Shown here: positions 1 through 8,012 of the stretch, one piece after another
How the letters are laid out: each line of letters starts with the position of its first letter
Numbering within the stretch: the stretch's first letter is position 1
NCBI GenBank assembly: GCA_013204555.1
Contig: JABMNO010000032.1
Coordinates: 1-64,000, forward strand
Length of the DNA: 64,000 nucleotides
Direction: 5' to 3'
DNA from: Chloroflexota bacterium
GTDB taxonomy: Bacteria > Chloroflexota > Dehalococcoidia > Lucifugimonadales > Lucifugimonadaceae
The notes under the pieces: generated by a model
Databases searched by the model: none
What the model saw: only the letters and a program-made list of their open reading frames with translations
Told to the model about the DNA's origin: nothing
Made by a program: the position numbers and the translations under genes

Positions 1-61
<61 letters not shown>

Positions 62-94
62 GCCCTGGCTGCGCCAGTGATGGCGCGAATATCA

Positions 95-124
95 ATCGTA
101 TGCTGCGCATCACTGCACCGGCAA
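95..124 (-). promoter_or_regulatory. Putative sigma-70-like promoter for tRNA-Phe
   Basis: On the minus strand TTGCCG (119-124) and TACGAT (95-100) are separated by 18 bases. This places a start site about 25-30 bases before the mature tRNA 5' end, a reasonable distance for a tRNA precursor. It rests on consensus resemblance only. Confidence 0.35.
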
Positions 125-156
125 GGCCAATCCGCATCCTATTTGTTATCTGCCGC

Positions 157-195
157 TCGAAAGCCGCCCTTCGACAAGCTCAGGATGGCTTTCGA
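157..195. repeat. REP-like hairpin with TTCGACAAGCTCAGG core
   Basis: A perfect 9-base inverted repeat, TCGAAAGCC at 157-165 and GGCTTTCGA at 187-195, encloses CCCTTCGACAAGCTCAGGAT. Short elements with this TTCGA...CTCAGG core are common as dispersed intergenic repeats in many bacterial genomes. Degenerate relatives appear near 1603 and 26168. The rest of the 62-376 gap holds nothing else that I recognise except part of a direct repeat of GGATGGCTTTCG (184 and 229). Confidence 0.5.
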
Positions 196-376
196 CGGGT
201 TCCCCGACTGGATCGGGATCTTCTACGGGATGGCTTTCGCTGCTCCTGGTGATGGGCGAAGGGCGTTTTCTCCGTTCAGGCGCCCATCTCCCAGCAACCT
301 CATAACACCTCACCACTCCATTGCTACAATGTCACCGCTCCGACTAACAGACTCACAGCGCGCCTCATGAGGTCAT

Positions 377-1312
377 ATGCCTGCCCTCCTTATTACTTCC
401 GTAAGCCCTCGCCAGGGAAAAACGGCCGTCGCCGCTCTCCTGGCTTCAAGAATCGCCTCCGACGGAAAGTCCGTTGGGATTGCGACGGTCGATGAGGGCG
501 TTGTAGGCCCACTTTCCGCGCTGCTGCCGGGTATTGCGGTACGCAGTGGTGCGCCTGATGCGATCCGTTCGGCGGCGTCCGAGGCCGGTGGGGACGCGAC
601 GATTGTTGAAGGGCTTTCCGGCGACGTTGAGGGTAATCGCAAGATTGCTGACGAGCTGGATGCGCGAGTAATCGTGGTCGGCGAGTTGAGCGACGACCTT
701 GCGGGTGCGGCGCTGGCGTACGGCGACCGCGCTGCGGGCGTGATCATCAACAATATGCCCCGCTACAGGTCTCACGAACTGGAAACGACCGTTCGCCCTG
801 CGATTGAGGCGGCGGGTGTGAAGTTCCTGGGTGCGATCCCGGAAGACCGACGCCTTGTTACCTCAACGGTGCGACAGATCTCAGAACACCTGGGTGGTCG
901 ATTCACGCAGTGGGATGAGCATTCGGACGAGCTGGTCGACCATGTTCTGCTGGGCGGAATGGTCGTTGACTGGGGCGTCCACTACTTCTCGTCGAAAGAG
1001 AACGCTGTCGTTATGATCCGTGGCGATCGGCCTGATATCCAGATGGCGGCGCTGGCGACTCCTATTAAAGGGTTGATCCTTACAGAAGGTATCGAGCCGC
1101 TGGAATACGTCCACTACGAGGCCGACCAGGAAGAAGTTCCGGTGACGGTGGTCCAGGCGGGTACGCACGATGCGACCGCGAGGCTGGAGACGTTGTTGGA
1201 CACGGTCCAGTTCGACCACCCGGACAAGCTTGCGAGGCTGCAAGAACTGGCCGCCGACACGGTGGATTTTGAGGCGATAGACGAGGCGCTGGCTCTACCC
1301 GTTACCGGGTAG
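377..1312 (+). CDS. DRTGG-domain protein with BioD-like P-loop N-terminus
   Basis: A 311-residue protein with two recognisable parts. The N-terminal ~200 residues resemble the dethiobiotin-synthetase-like P-loop domain found at the front of long phosphotransacetylases (LLITSVSPRQGKTAVAALLA, with GKT at residues 14-16, and VIINNMPRYR further on). The C-terminal ~100 residues match the DRTGG domain (MIRGDRPDIQMAALA followed by GLILTEGIEPL). No phosphotransacetylase catalytic domain follows, so this is a free-standing regulatory or nucleotide-binding version. The DRTGG domain is thought to sense a small ligand, but its role is unsettled. It stands alone between the tRNA-Phe gene and a long gap before pcrA. 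The ATG at 377 sits just after GAGGT at 370-374, an adequate ribosome-binding site although close. Confidence 0.75.
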   Translation: MPALLITSVSPRQGKTAVAALLASRIASDGKSVGIATVDEGVVGPLSALLPGIAVRSGAPDAIRSAASEAGGDATIVEGLSGDVEGNRKIADELDARVIVVGELSDDLAGAALAYGDRAAGVIINNMPRYRSHELETTVRPAIEAAGVKFLGAIPEDRRLVTSTVRQISEHLGGRFTQWDEHSDELVDHVLLGGMVVDWGVHYFSSKENAVVMIRGDRPDIQMAALATPIKGLILTEGIEPLEYVHYEADQEEVPVTVVQAGTHDATARLETLLDTVQFDHPDKLARLQELAADTVDFEAIDEALALPVTG

Positions 1313-2063
1313 AGCGAATCTCGCACTGGCGTGAATCGCGGGGATCCTTTCCCGGCATATTGTGGGCATACCTGCCCGCACCATCCCGCGTAGCGGAAAT
1401 TCACGAATTTCCCACGCCGATACGTCGGATATGTGACTTCAATTCGATGTCTGCAACCGACACAGATCAGACCCTCATCCGGGCTTCCAGCACACACAAC
1501 GCCGGGGATGGGAAGAGCAATTCGTGAATTGCAGCTACGGGGTGAGGCGCGCGCGTGTCTGTGGTTGTGAGAGCGTCATTCCGTTATTGCCGCCGCTCTT
1601 CCTTCGAGGGCCTCAGGATGGCGGCTGTGGCAATAGGTTGGATTCCTTTACGCGTGTCGGGGTGGGAGTTGAGCCAGTGCAGCGCGAGGCGTGCGGGTGA
1701 TGGACCGTTCGCGGAGTTTGATCGCGGCAAAGCCCCTCACAGTCGGCCAGAGCGCCTCCTTCAGGGTGACATATGAGAGGTCGGCGCGCTATTTTCACGG
1801 GTTCTGGGTGATGCGTTTAGTGCGTTGCGTGCGGATTCGATGTTCGCCTTGTATGGGCGGTGTGGCGGGAAGCGATTCGTGAATTGCGGATGCGTGGAAG
1901 CTGAGATCAACCTGTTTCCGGATAGGACTAGTTACACGGTTCCGGTATCCGGTAGCAGGTACACGGTAACGGATTGCACCACAGGTAATCCTGGCACAAA
2001 TCCAGACCTGAGGTCCGCCATCCGGGGGACTGATTTTGGGGTGGTCGCTGCTAGACTCGTTCG
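1313..2063. other. Long non-coding gap with palindromic repeats
   Basis: No convincing gene is seen in these 750 bases: reading frames on both strands are short and low in protein-like character. The gap carries three related palindromes (listed separately), a degenerate CTTCGAGGGCCTCAGGATGG element near 1602, and a hairpin around GGTTCCGGTATCCGGTAGC near 1938. The pcrA promoter must lie near its right end, but I could not define it. Confidence 0.5.
1395..1887. repeat. Three copies of an ATTCGTGAATT palindrome
   Basis: GGAAATTCACGAATTTCC (1395-1412), GCAATTCGTGAATTGC (1517-1532) and GCGATTCGTGAATTGC (1872-1887) share the core ATTCRYGAATT. Each is a near-perfect or perfect inverted repeat. 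They lie 105 and 340 bases apart in one intergenic gap. They could be repeat-element remnants or binding sites; spacing is irregular, so this is not a CRISPR array. Confidence 0.55.
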
Positions 2064-4367
2064 ATGACATCGACCGACTCACGACCTACGCCTGACAGCA
2101 TCACATCAACCCTGACCGAACGCCAACAGGACGCTGTCGAATACACAGATGGGCCGCTGCTGATTGTGGCGGGGCCTGGCTCTGGTAAGACGCGGGTTAT
2201 GTCGCATCGGGTGGCTTACCTGATTGGGGAGCTTGGAGTTCCGCCGTGGCAGGTTCTGGCGGTCACTTTCACAAACAAGGCGGCTCGCGAACTGCGTGAA
2301 CGGTGCGAGCGACTTCTTGGTGGGGATGTTCCCGACCTCCAGGTGAGGACGTTCCACTCCTGGGCGTCCCAACTCCTGCGCAGAGAGGGGGGGCGCGCCG
2401 GATTGGATCCGGGGTTCTCAATTTACGATGGCGACGATCAGATTCGGCTCATGCGCCAGATACTCGATCAGCTAGAGGTCGATACGAAGCGCTATGCCCC
2501 CCGCGCTATCCTGGCAATAATCTCAAACGCCAAGAATCTTCTTCTGGACGCGCAGCACTTCGAGCCGTCTGTTGGGTCGTACTTCGAAGAGATTGCCAGT
2601 CGCGCGTACGAGCAATATGAGAAACGGCTGCGGGAGGCCAACGCGGTCGACTTCGATGACCTTCTGTTGGTGGCGCACCGGCTTCTGGACTCCAACATCG
2701 ACCTGCTTGAGACGTATCAGCGCCGCTACAAACACCTCCTGATCGATGAGTTCCAGGACACCAACCCGATTCAGCTTGGGCTCGCTCGCCTGCTTGCCGG
2801 TGGCCACGAGAACATCTGCGTAGTAGGCGACCCCAACCAGTCGATCTACTCCTGGCGTCACGCCGACCCGCGCAATATGCTGGATTTCAAGAAGTTCTAC
2901 CCCAACGCAAAGATTGTTGCGCTTGACCAGAACTACCGGTCGACACAGACGATTATTGAGGCGGCAGCGGCCGTCATCGGCCATAACCAGGGCCGGATTC
3001 CCAACGATCTCTGGACGGATAACCCCGTGGGCGGGCCAATTGTTATCGCAGAGGCTTACACGGAGGAGGAAGAGGCCGACCTTGTGCTCCAGGAGGTCAT
3101 GCGGCTGCGTGACGAGGAGAGCGTGGATCTCAACGAGATTGCTGTGATGTACCGCATCAACGCCCAGTCACGAGCACTTGAGGTGGCGTGTAATCGGCAC
3201 GGCCTGCCCTATCAGCTGGTGGGGGGCCTCAAGTTCTACGAACGTCGTGAGATCCGCGACCTGATCGCCTACCTGCGTGTCATCGCCAATCCACCGGACG
3301 ATATCGCTCTTGAGCGCATCATCAACCAGCCAGCGCGTGGTATCTCGCAGAAATCAATCGACGAGATTCGGGCCAGTGCGCGTGGGCGAGGGACTTCAGA
3401 GTGGGAAGCGATTGCCAACATCGAAGAACCCGGTCACGAACTTCGCTCAGCGCTGAACAAACGCGCCGTCAACTCGGTATCGGCGTTCGTCGACATGATC
3501 AAATTCCTTGCTGACCGCAGCCATCAGGTGAGCGTTGTTGAACTCATGGACGTAACGCTGGAACGGAGCGGGTACAAGCGGCTCATTCAGGAAGACCTTG
3601 ATCGTGGTGATGAGCGATGGGACAACATCCTGGAGCTCCGTGGCACGGCCAAACAGTTCGATGGCACGGAGCCTCGTGAGGAGCTTCTGGAGTTTCTGGA
3701 AGACGCGGCGCTGGTATCTGCCGTGGATACGATCGCAGACGACGAGGAGGGACTACTCACCCTGATCACCCTCCATCAGGCCAAAGGGCTTGAATACGAC
3801 GCTGTGTTCATGGTTGGCATGGAAGAAGGCATGTTGCCTCACATACGGTCCATGGAGAGCGCCGAAGATCTGGAAGAAGAGCGGCGCCTTTGCTATGTGG
3901 GCATGACCCGGGCGAAGCGGCGGCTCTACATGTTGAGGGCGTTCCGCCGATCTTTCCGCGGGATGACGGGCGCATCTCTACCATCTCGTTTCCTGGATGA
4001 ACTGCCTGAAAAGTTCACCGCACGAGAAAGTTCCAGCCGCTCCAGTTCCATTAAGCCGAGAGCACGGCGAACCGAACCAACCGTGCCGACGCCCATGCAA
4101 ATACGGGCGAAATTGTCTGCGCCCTCCCCTGCTCCCGCAGCGCGGCAAACCAGCTACTCACCCGGTGAACAGGTGGGCCACGAAGTGTTTGGTGAAGGCA
4201 TCGTCATCTCGGTGGACGAGGGTAGAGGCGACCAGATGATTACCGTGATTTTCAAGACGGCTGGGCAGAAGATGCTGAGCGCTGAATATGCCCATCTAAA
4301 GAAAATCGAAAAGGTCGTTTCACCCTCAAAAATGAGACCCCAGGCTGACGAATTTATTGACACCTAG
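2064..4367 (+). CDS. pcrA: ATP-dependent DNA helicase PcrA/UvrD
   Basis: Superfamily 1A 3'-5' helicase of 767 residues, close to the usual PcrA length, acting in nucleotide excision repair, replication restart and removal of RecA or stalled RNA polymerase. Visible motifs in order: Q-motif region LTERQQDAVEY, Walker A AGPGSGKT (residues 36-43), the Walker B/II block LLIDEFQDTN, motif III VVGDPNQSIYSWR, motif IV QNYRS, motif V TLHQAKGLEYDAVF, and motif VI RRLCYVGMTRAKRRL. The tail ends in a Tudor-like module (GHEVFGEGIVISVDEGRG) that in PcrA contacts RNA polymerase; it is joined by a Pro/Ser-rich linker of about 60 residues. The ATG at 2064 places the Q motif near residue 17, as expected. It appears monocistronic. 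Confidence 0.95.
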   Translation: MTSTDSRPTPDSITSTLTERQQDAVEYTDGPLLIVAGPGSGKTRVMSHRVAYLIGELGVPPWQVLAVTFTNKAARELRERCERLLGGDVPDLQVRTFHSWASQLLRREGGRAGLDPGFSIYDGDDQIRLMRQILDQLEVDTKRYAPRAILAIISNAKNLLLDAQHFEPSVGSYFEEIASRAYEQYEKRLREANAVDFDDLLLVAHRLLDSNIDLLETYQRRYKHLLIDEFQDTNPIQLGLARLLAGGHENICVVGDPNQSIYSWRHADPRNMLDFKKFYPNAKIVALDQNYRSTQTIIEAAAAVIGHNQGRIPNDLWTDNPVGGPIVIAEAYTEEEEADLVLQEVMRLRDEESVDLNEIAVMYRINAQSRALEVACNRHGLPYQLVGGLKFYERREIRDLIAYLRVIANPPDDIALERIINQPARGISQKSIDEIRASARGRGTSEWEAIANIEEPGHELRSALNKRAVNSVSAFVDMIKFLADRSHQVSVVELMDVTLERSGYKRLIQEDLDRGDERWDNILELRGTAKQFDGTEPREELLEFLEDAALVSAVDTIADDEEGLLTLITLHQAKGLEYDAVFMVGMEEGMLPHIRSMESAEDLEEERRLCYVGMTRAKRRLYMLRAFRRSFRGMTGASLPSRFLDELPEKFTARESSSRSSSIKPRARRTEPTVPTPMQIRAKLSAPSPAPAARQTSYSPGEQVGHEVFGEGIVISVDEGRGDQMITVIFKTAGQKMLSAEYAHLKKIEKVVSPSKMRPQADEFIDT

Positions 4368-4429
4368 CCACGCCGGTTCATACACTCCGCCCGCCCCACA
4401 TGAACTACCAGTTGAACTAAAGGTACAAA

Positions 4430-4894
4430 TTGTCTGAAGAGTCGGTAATCACCGATGAGATGCGTGCGGCAGTTGGAGTGGAGTCCGAACCCGGAGTCTG
4501 GCCTATTGAGCGCGGTGCTATTGAGAAGTTTGCTAACGCCATTGGCGATTCAAGCGATCTCTACACCGATGAGGCCGCAGCGCGCGAGACTCCAGCCGGC
4601 GGCGTGATTGCTCCTCCCACATTCTTGCGCCTGCTTGCGCCGGGACCACACAAAGCCGCTTACGCTATGCCGTACGTGGAAGTGCTGGACGGCGGCAGCG
4701 AGTACGAATATCACGTGCCAATTAGAGTGGGCGATACGATCACTTCCACCGTCACGCTGGTTGAGATATTCGAGAAACCCGGACGACTTGGCCTGATGCT
4801 CTTCAGGGTGCACGAATTCCGCTACGTGAACCAGTACGGACAGCTTGTGGCCACACAGCGAAGCACGAGCATCAACTACCCGGATCAGGAGTAA
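4430..4894 (+). CDS. MaoC-type N-terminal dehydratase (FAS1-like hot-dog) protein
   Basis: A single hot-dog domain of 154 residues matching the MaoC_dehydrat_N family: FANAIGDSSDLYTDEAAA followed by GGVIAPPTFLRLLAPG. These proteins pair with a catalytic MaoC partner to hydrate or dehydrate (R)-3-hydroxyacyl thioesters, as HadA or HadC do with HadB in mycobacteria. The position of the catalytic His in the hydratase-2 motif is occupied by Tyr (DSSDLY), which fits a substrate-binding, non-catalytic subunit. The start is TTG at 4430 with AAAGG at 4419-4423 as ribosome-binding site. Two bases separate its stop from the next gene, so the two are surely co-transcribed and probably co-translated as a heterodimer. 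Confidence 0.8.
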   Translation: MSEESVITDEMRAAVGVESEPGVWPIERGAIEKFANAIGDSSDLYTDEAAARETPAGGVIAPPTFLRLLAPGPHKAAYAMPYVEVLDGGSEYEYHVPIRVGDTITSTVTLVEIFEKPGRLGLMLFRVHEFRYVNQYGQLVATQRSTSINYPDQE

Positions 4895-4896
4895 CC

Positions 4897-5316
4897 ATGC
4901 CATTCTTCGATGATGTCTCGGTTGGTGACACACTCCCAGAGCTAAAGAAGCAGGCGACCACAGCGCAACTGGTTATGTACGCTGGCGCTTCCAACGACTA
5001 TAACCAGATTCATTATGATCAGGATGTTGCGGCCAGAGCAGGACACAAAAGCGTAATCATCCACGGCGCCCTCAAGAGCGCGTGGCTGGCGCAACTGGTG
5101 ACCGATTGGATAGGTACGACCGGTGCTCTGGCCAAGATATCGGTAGCGTACCGCGGTATCGACTACCCGAATGATCCAATTACGTGCAAAGGAACGGTGA
5201 CCGGCAAACGCACCGATAGCGGGCGCAATCTGGTTGACTGCGATATCTGGCTTGAGAACGGCGAAGGCGCCGTCACTACACCCGGCAAGGCAACAGTCGC
5301 GCTACCGGGCCGCTAA
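4897..5316 (+). CDS. MaoC-family (R)-specific enoyl thioester hydratase/dehydratase
   Basis: A 139-residue hot-dog protein carrying the hydratase-2 motif: YAGASNDYNQIHYDQDVA with candidate catalytic Asp34 and His39, followed by the conserved HGALKSAWL segment. It would catalyse reversible hydration of trans-2-enoyl thioesters to (R)-3-hydroxyacyl thioesters. It follows the FAS1-like partner by two bases and precedes the tandem-SDR dehydrogenase by 45 bases, so hydration and oxidation steps of one pathway are encoded together. Whether the carrier is CoA (degradation) or ACP (synthesis) cannot be told from the motif; the similarity of the downstream SDR to MFE-2 dehydrogenases favours CoA. Confidence 0.83.
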   Translation: MPFFDDVSVGDTLPELKKQATTAQLVMYAGASNDYNQIHYDQDVAARAGHKSVIIHGALKSAWLAQLVTDWIGTTGALAKISVAYRGIDYPNDPITCKGTVTGKRTDSGRNLVDCDIWLENGEGAVTTPGKATVALPGR

Positions 5317-5361
5317 TCACACGACTTTTAATGAACCCAGAACTGCGAGCAGAGGTACGAA

Positions 5362-7209
5362 ATGCCCGGACTACTTGATGGACGTGTAGCCATTGTTACT
5401 GGCGCAGGGGGCGGCATTGGCCGGGCCGTTGCCGTACACCTTGGCTCGCTTGGTGCGAGCGTGGTGGTCAACGACTTCGGTGGCGCAGTTGATGGCAGCG
5501 GTAACTCAGCGACGCCAGCCGAAGAGACTGTGAGCCTTGTGCAGGCAGCAGGTGGCAAGGCGGTCGTCAACGCATCTTCCGTCACTGAGATGGAGAACGG
5601 TGAGGCGCTCATCCAACAGGCGCTGGACGAATTCGGGAGACTCGACATTGTAGTCACGGCCGCGGGAATCCTGCGGGACCGCATGATCTTCAACATGTCG
5701 GAAGCGGAGTGGGACTCGGTCATCGACGTCCACCTCAAGGGCACCTTCACAGTCGTGAAGCACGCCTCCATCCTGTTTCGGCAGCAGCGCTCCGGTCGCA
5801 TCATCACGTTCTCTTCTGAATCAGGATTGATCGGCATCGCAGGGCAGGCCAACTATGGCGCTGCCAAGTCAGGTATCGCTGGATTCACGAAGGTAGTTGC
5901 CCGCGATCTGGGCAAGTACGGCGTCACCGTCAACTGCATCGCACCAAGAGCCAAAACCCGGATGGTAGCGACGGTTCCCGACGAGGTTATGACGCAAATC
6001 GCGGCGTCTGGAATAGACCTTGGGCCGGATGACGCCTCGATGGAGCCAGAAGATGTGGCGCCGATGGTCAGCTTCCTTGCCAGCGACTACGCGGCCGATG
6101 TGAACGGTCAGATATTCCTTGTTCACGGCGGCACGATTGCGCTCATGTCTCAGCCGCGCATCATCCGCTCCATGTACAACCCGGGAGGCGGATTCTCCAT
6201 CGGCCAGATTGATCAGATGGCGCCCAAGCACCTGTTGCGAGGACCGGGTGACTATCTTCCAGACGCTCCCAATGCGGGAAGTCTATCCACTGCAGGCAAT
6301 TCGCTTGAAGGCAAAGTTGCCGTCGTGACCGGATCAGGCCGCGGAATTGGCGCCGGCGTGGCGAAACTACTTGCTTCACTGGGGGCGAAGGTAGTCGTAA
6401 ACGATATCGGCGCTGCATTAGACGGCTCTGGATTAGATCAAAGCCCAGCAGCGAAGATCGTGGCTGAAATTGGTGAGGACGGCGGAGACGCGGTCGCTTC
6501 GTTCGATAGCGTTACTGAGGCCAGTGGCGGCGAACGAATTATTGAGACCGCACTTGATAATTTTGGGCGGCTAGACATCGTGGTCACACCTGCGGGAATC
6601 CTGCGCGACCGCATGATATTTAACATGTCTGAGGAAGAGTGGGACGCCGTGATTTCGGTCCACTTGAAGGGCACATTCAACGTGGTGCGGCCCGCATCTA
6701 TCCTGTTCCGACAGCAAAAGTCTGGCCGGATTATCACCTTCTCCTCGGTGTCAGGACTGTACGGCTACTCCGGCCAATCCAACTACGGAGCGGCAAAAGA
6801 CGGCATCGCAGGATTCACGCGTGTTGTCGCCAAAGACCTTGCCAAGTACGGCGTGACGGCGAACTCCATCTCACCCGGCGCCTCAACCCGGATGACCGAC
6901 AGCGTGCCAGACGCGATTCGCTCGATGCGTCGGAAGGGGCAACTAGCGCCACCTGAGGGTATATTGACCCGGGAACCAGATGAGGTCGCTCCGATGGTCG
7001 GATGGCTGGCATCTGACGCGTCCCAGGGCGTAACAGGCCGCGTCTTCCACGTCAGCGGAAACACGATTGGGCTCATGTCTAACCCGGCCACGACGAAGTC
7101 CATCAACAAAGAGGGTCGCTGGGAAGTGGGCGAGATTGCAGCGATGTTCCCCGGTACGCTTGGCATGGAGCTTCACAATCCCAGGCCGCCGGATGAGCCG
7201 GTCGCGTAG
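5362..7209 (+). CDS. Tandem SDR, (3R)-hydroxyacyl-CoA dehydrogenase-like (MFE-2/Fox2 type)
   Basis: One 615-residue chain with two short-chain dehydrogenase domains, roughly 1-300 and 315-615. Domain 1 has the NAD(P) motif TGAGGGIG (13-20) and catalytic Ser152, Tyr165 and Lys169. Domain 2 has TGSGRGIG and Ser462, Tyr475 and Lys479. Each domain also carries the segment GILRDRMIFNMSE and the VHLKGTF helix typical of the (3R)-hydroxyacyl-CoA dehydrogenase domain of peroxisomal multifunctional enzyme 2; yeast Fox2 likewise has two such domains in tandem. In both domains the usual NNAG structural motif is changed (VTAAG, VTPAG). The two halves are clearly similar, pointing to internal duplication. 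With the two MaoC genes upstream it makes a hydratase-plus-dehydrogenase cassette. The ATG at 5362 is preceded by AGAGG at 5350-5354. Confidence 0.85.
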   Translation: MPGLLDGRVAIVTGAGGGIGRAVAVHLGSLGASVVVNDFGGAVDGSGNSATPAEETVSLVQAAGGKAVVNASSVTEMENGEALIQQALDEFGRLDIVVTAAGILRDRMIFNMSEAEWDSVIDVHLKGTFTVVKHASILFRQQRSGRIITFSSESGLIGIAGQANYGAAKSGIAGFTKVVARDLGKYGVTVNCIAPRAKTRMVATVPDEVMTQIAASGIDLGPDDASMEPEDVAPMVSFLASDYAADVNGQIFLVHGGTIALMSQPRIIRSMYNPGGGFSIGQIDQMAPKHLLRGPGDYLPDAPNAGSLSTAGNSLEGKVAVVTGSGRGIGAGVAKLLASLGAKVVVNDIGAALDGSGLDQSPAAKIVAEIGEDGGDAVASFDSVTEASGGERIIETALDNFGRLDIVVTPAGILRDRMIFNMSEEEWDAVISVHLKGTFNVVRPASILFRQQKSGRIITFSSVSGLYGYSGQSNYGAAKDGIAGFTRVVAKDLAKYGVTANSISPGASTRMTDSVPDAIRSMRRKGQLAPPEGILTREPDEVAPMVGWLASDASQGVTGRVFHVSGNTIGLMSNPATTKSINKEGRWEVGEIAAMFPGTLGMELHNPRPPDEPVA

Positions 7210-7262
7210 TACGGGCGCTTTGACCATGCGCGGACGCCTCTATCTCCGCGCTTCGGTGACCG

Positions 7263-7405
7263 CGCAGGGGTGTCTGCGATAGCTGCACCCTGAGTCTCAG
7301 TATCGCTGACGGTCAGTCAGCCTGCAGCGATAGTCTCGTGGGCGTATTTCGCCCCCCGAGGTGCGCGGACAAAACCGGGGCGCAGCTATCGCAGACGCCC
7401 CTACG
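7263..7405. repeat. MITE-like inverted-repeat element
   Basis: The 28-base left arm 7263-7290 and the right arm 7377-7405 are inverted copies with about 25 of 28 matches, sharing the core GTCTGCGATAGCTGC. A second, weaker inverted repeat (TATCGCTG/CAGCGATA) lies inside. The ends read CGCAGGGG and CCCCTACG. The right arm recurs with about five changes at 26087-26115, so this is a dispersed family and not simply a terminator for the upstream SDR gene. No transposase is encoded. Confidence 0.6.
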
Positions 7406-7442
7406 AATCTGGCGGTGAGCCATTCCGTGTTGAGATAATTTC

Positions 7443-7847
7443 CTAGACTCGGACCAGCACCTCTCCGGTGCGCATGGCTGAGGCTTCAATTGCTCCTACG
7501 ATTTCATGCATACGGAACGGCTTTGCGATCAGTTGATCCACGTAGGGATGAATGGTACCCAGTTGCTTTTCCTCATACGTGAAAGTCGCTGAGACCAGGG
7601 CGAGGTAGAAGGGCCTCAGGGTGTATCCATGAGCGATCGCGCGTAGTACGCCCAGGCCGTTCAGTTTTGGCATTCGGATGTCGAGGAACACGACGTCATA
7701 GATCTCGTCGGACATGCGCCGAACGGCTTCAACGCCATCCTTGGCAGTATCTACTTCAGCGACGACGTTCTCTTCGATAATCGACTTGATGACGAACCGA
7801 ATGTCCGATGAGTCGTCTACTACGAGTATCTTCATTGTCTCAGCCAT
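7443..7847 (-). CDS. Single-domain response regulator (CheY-like receiver)
   Basis: A 134-residue receiver domain with no output domain. The acidic pocket is Asp11/Asp12 (VVDDS), the phospho-acceptor Asp56 lies in VVFLDIRMPKLNG, the switch residue Thr88 in LVSATF, and the conserved Lys109 in AKPF. It would be phosphorylated by a histidine kinase that is not in this window. It may pass the signal by protein-protein contact, since no DNA-binding or enzymatic domain follows. Translation may begin at Met1 or at Met5, directly before the first beta strand. It stands alone, with the inverted-repeat element just beyond its 3' end. Confidence 0.9.
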   Translation of the reverse strand: MAETMKILVVDDSSDIRFVIKSIIEENVVAEVDTAKDGVEAVRRMSDEIYDVVFLDIRMPKLNGLGVLRAIAHGYTLRPFYLALVSATFTYEEKQLGTIHPYVDQLIAKPFRMHEIVGAIEASAMRTGEVLVRV

Positions 7848-8012
7848 TGCTCAGTCTCCAGTGGGCAGTGATGAATTCAATGATGGTGTGCAATGGCCGT
7901 GATGGCATCACGCTGGAATCACGTGCGAGTTACAGAACTATTGCGAATGTGTAGGCGCGTCAAACGACGTTGGGACCTTCTAGCGGCGCCGGGACGCTTC
8001 GGACGTTATTGA

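Noticed and set aside
1395-1887. Spaced palindromes as a degenerate CRISPR array
   Set aside because: There are only three units, with unequal spacing (105 and 340 bases), no constant direct repeat and no cas genes.
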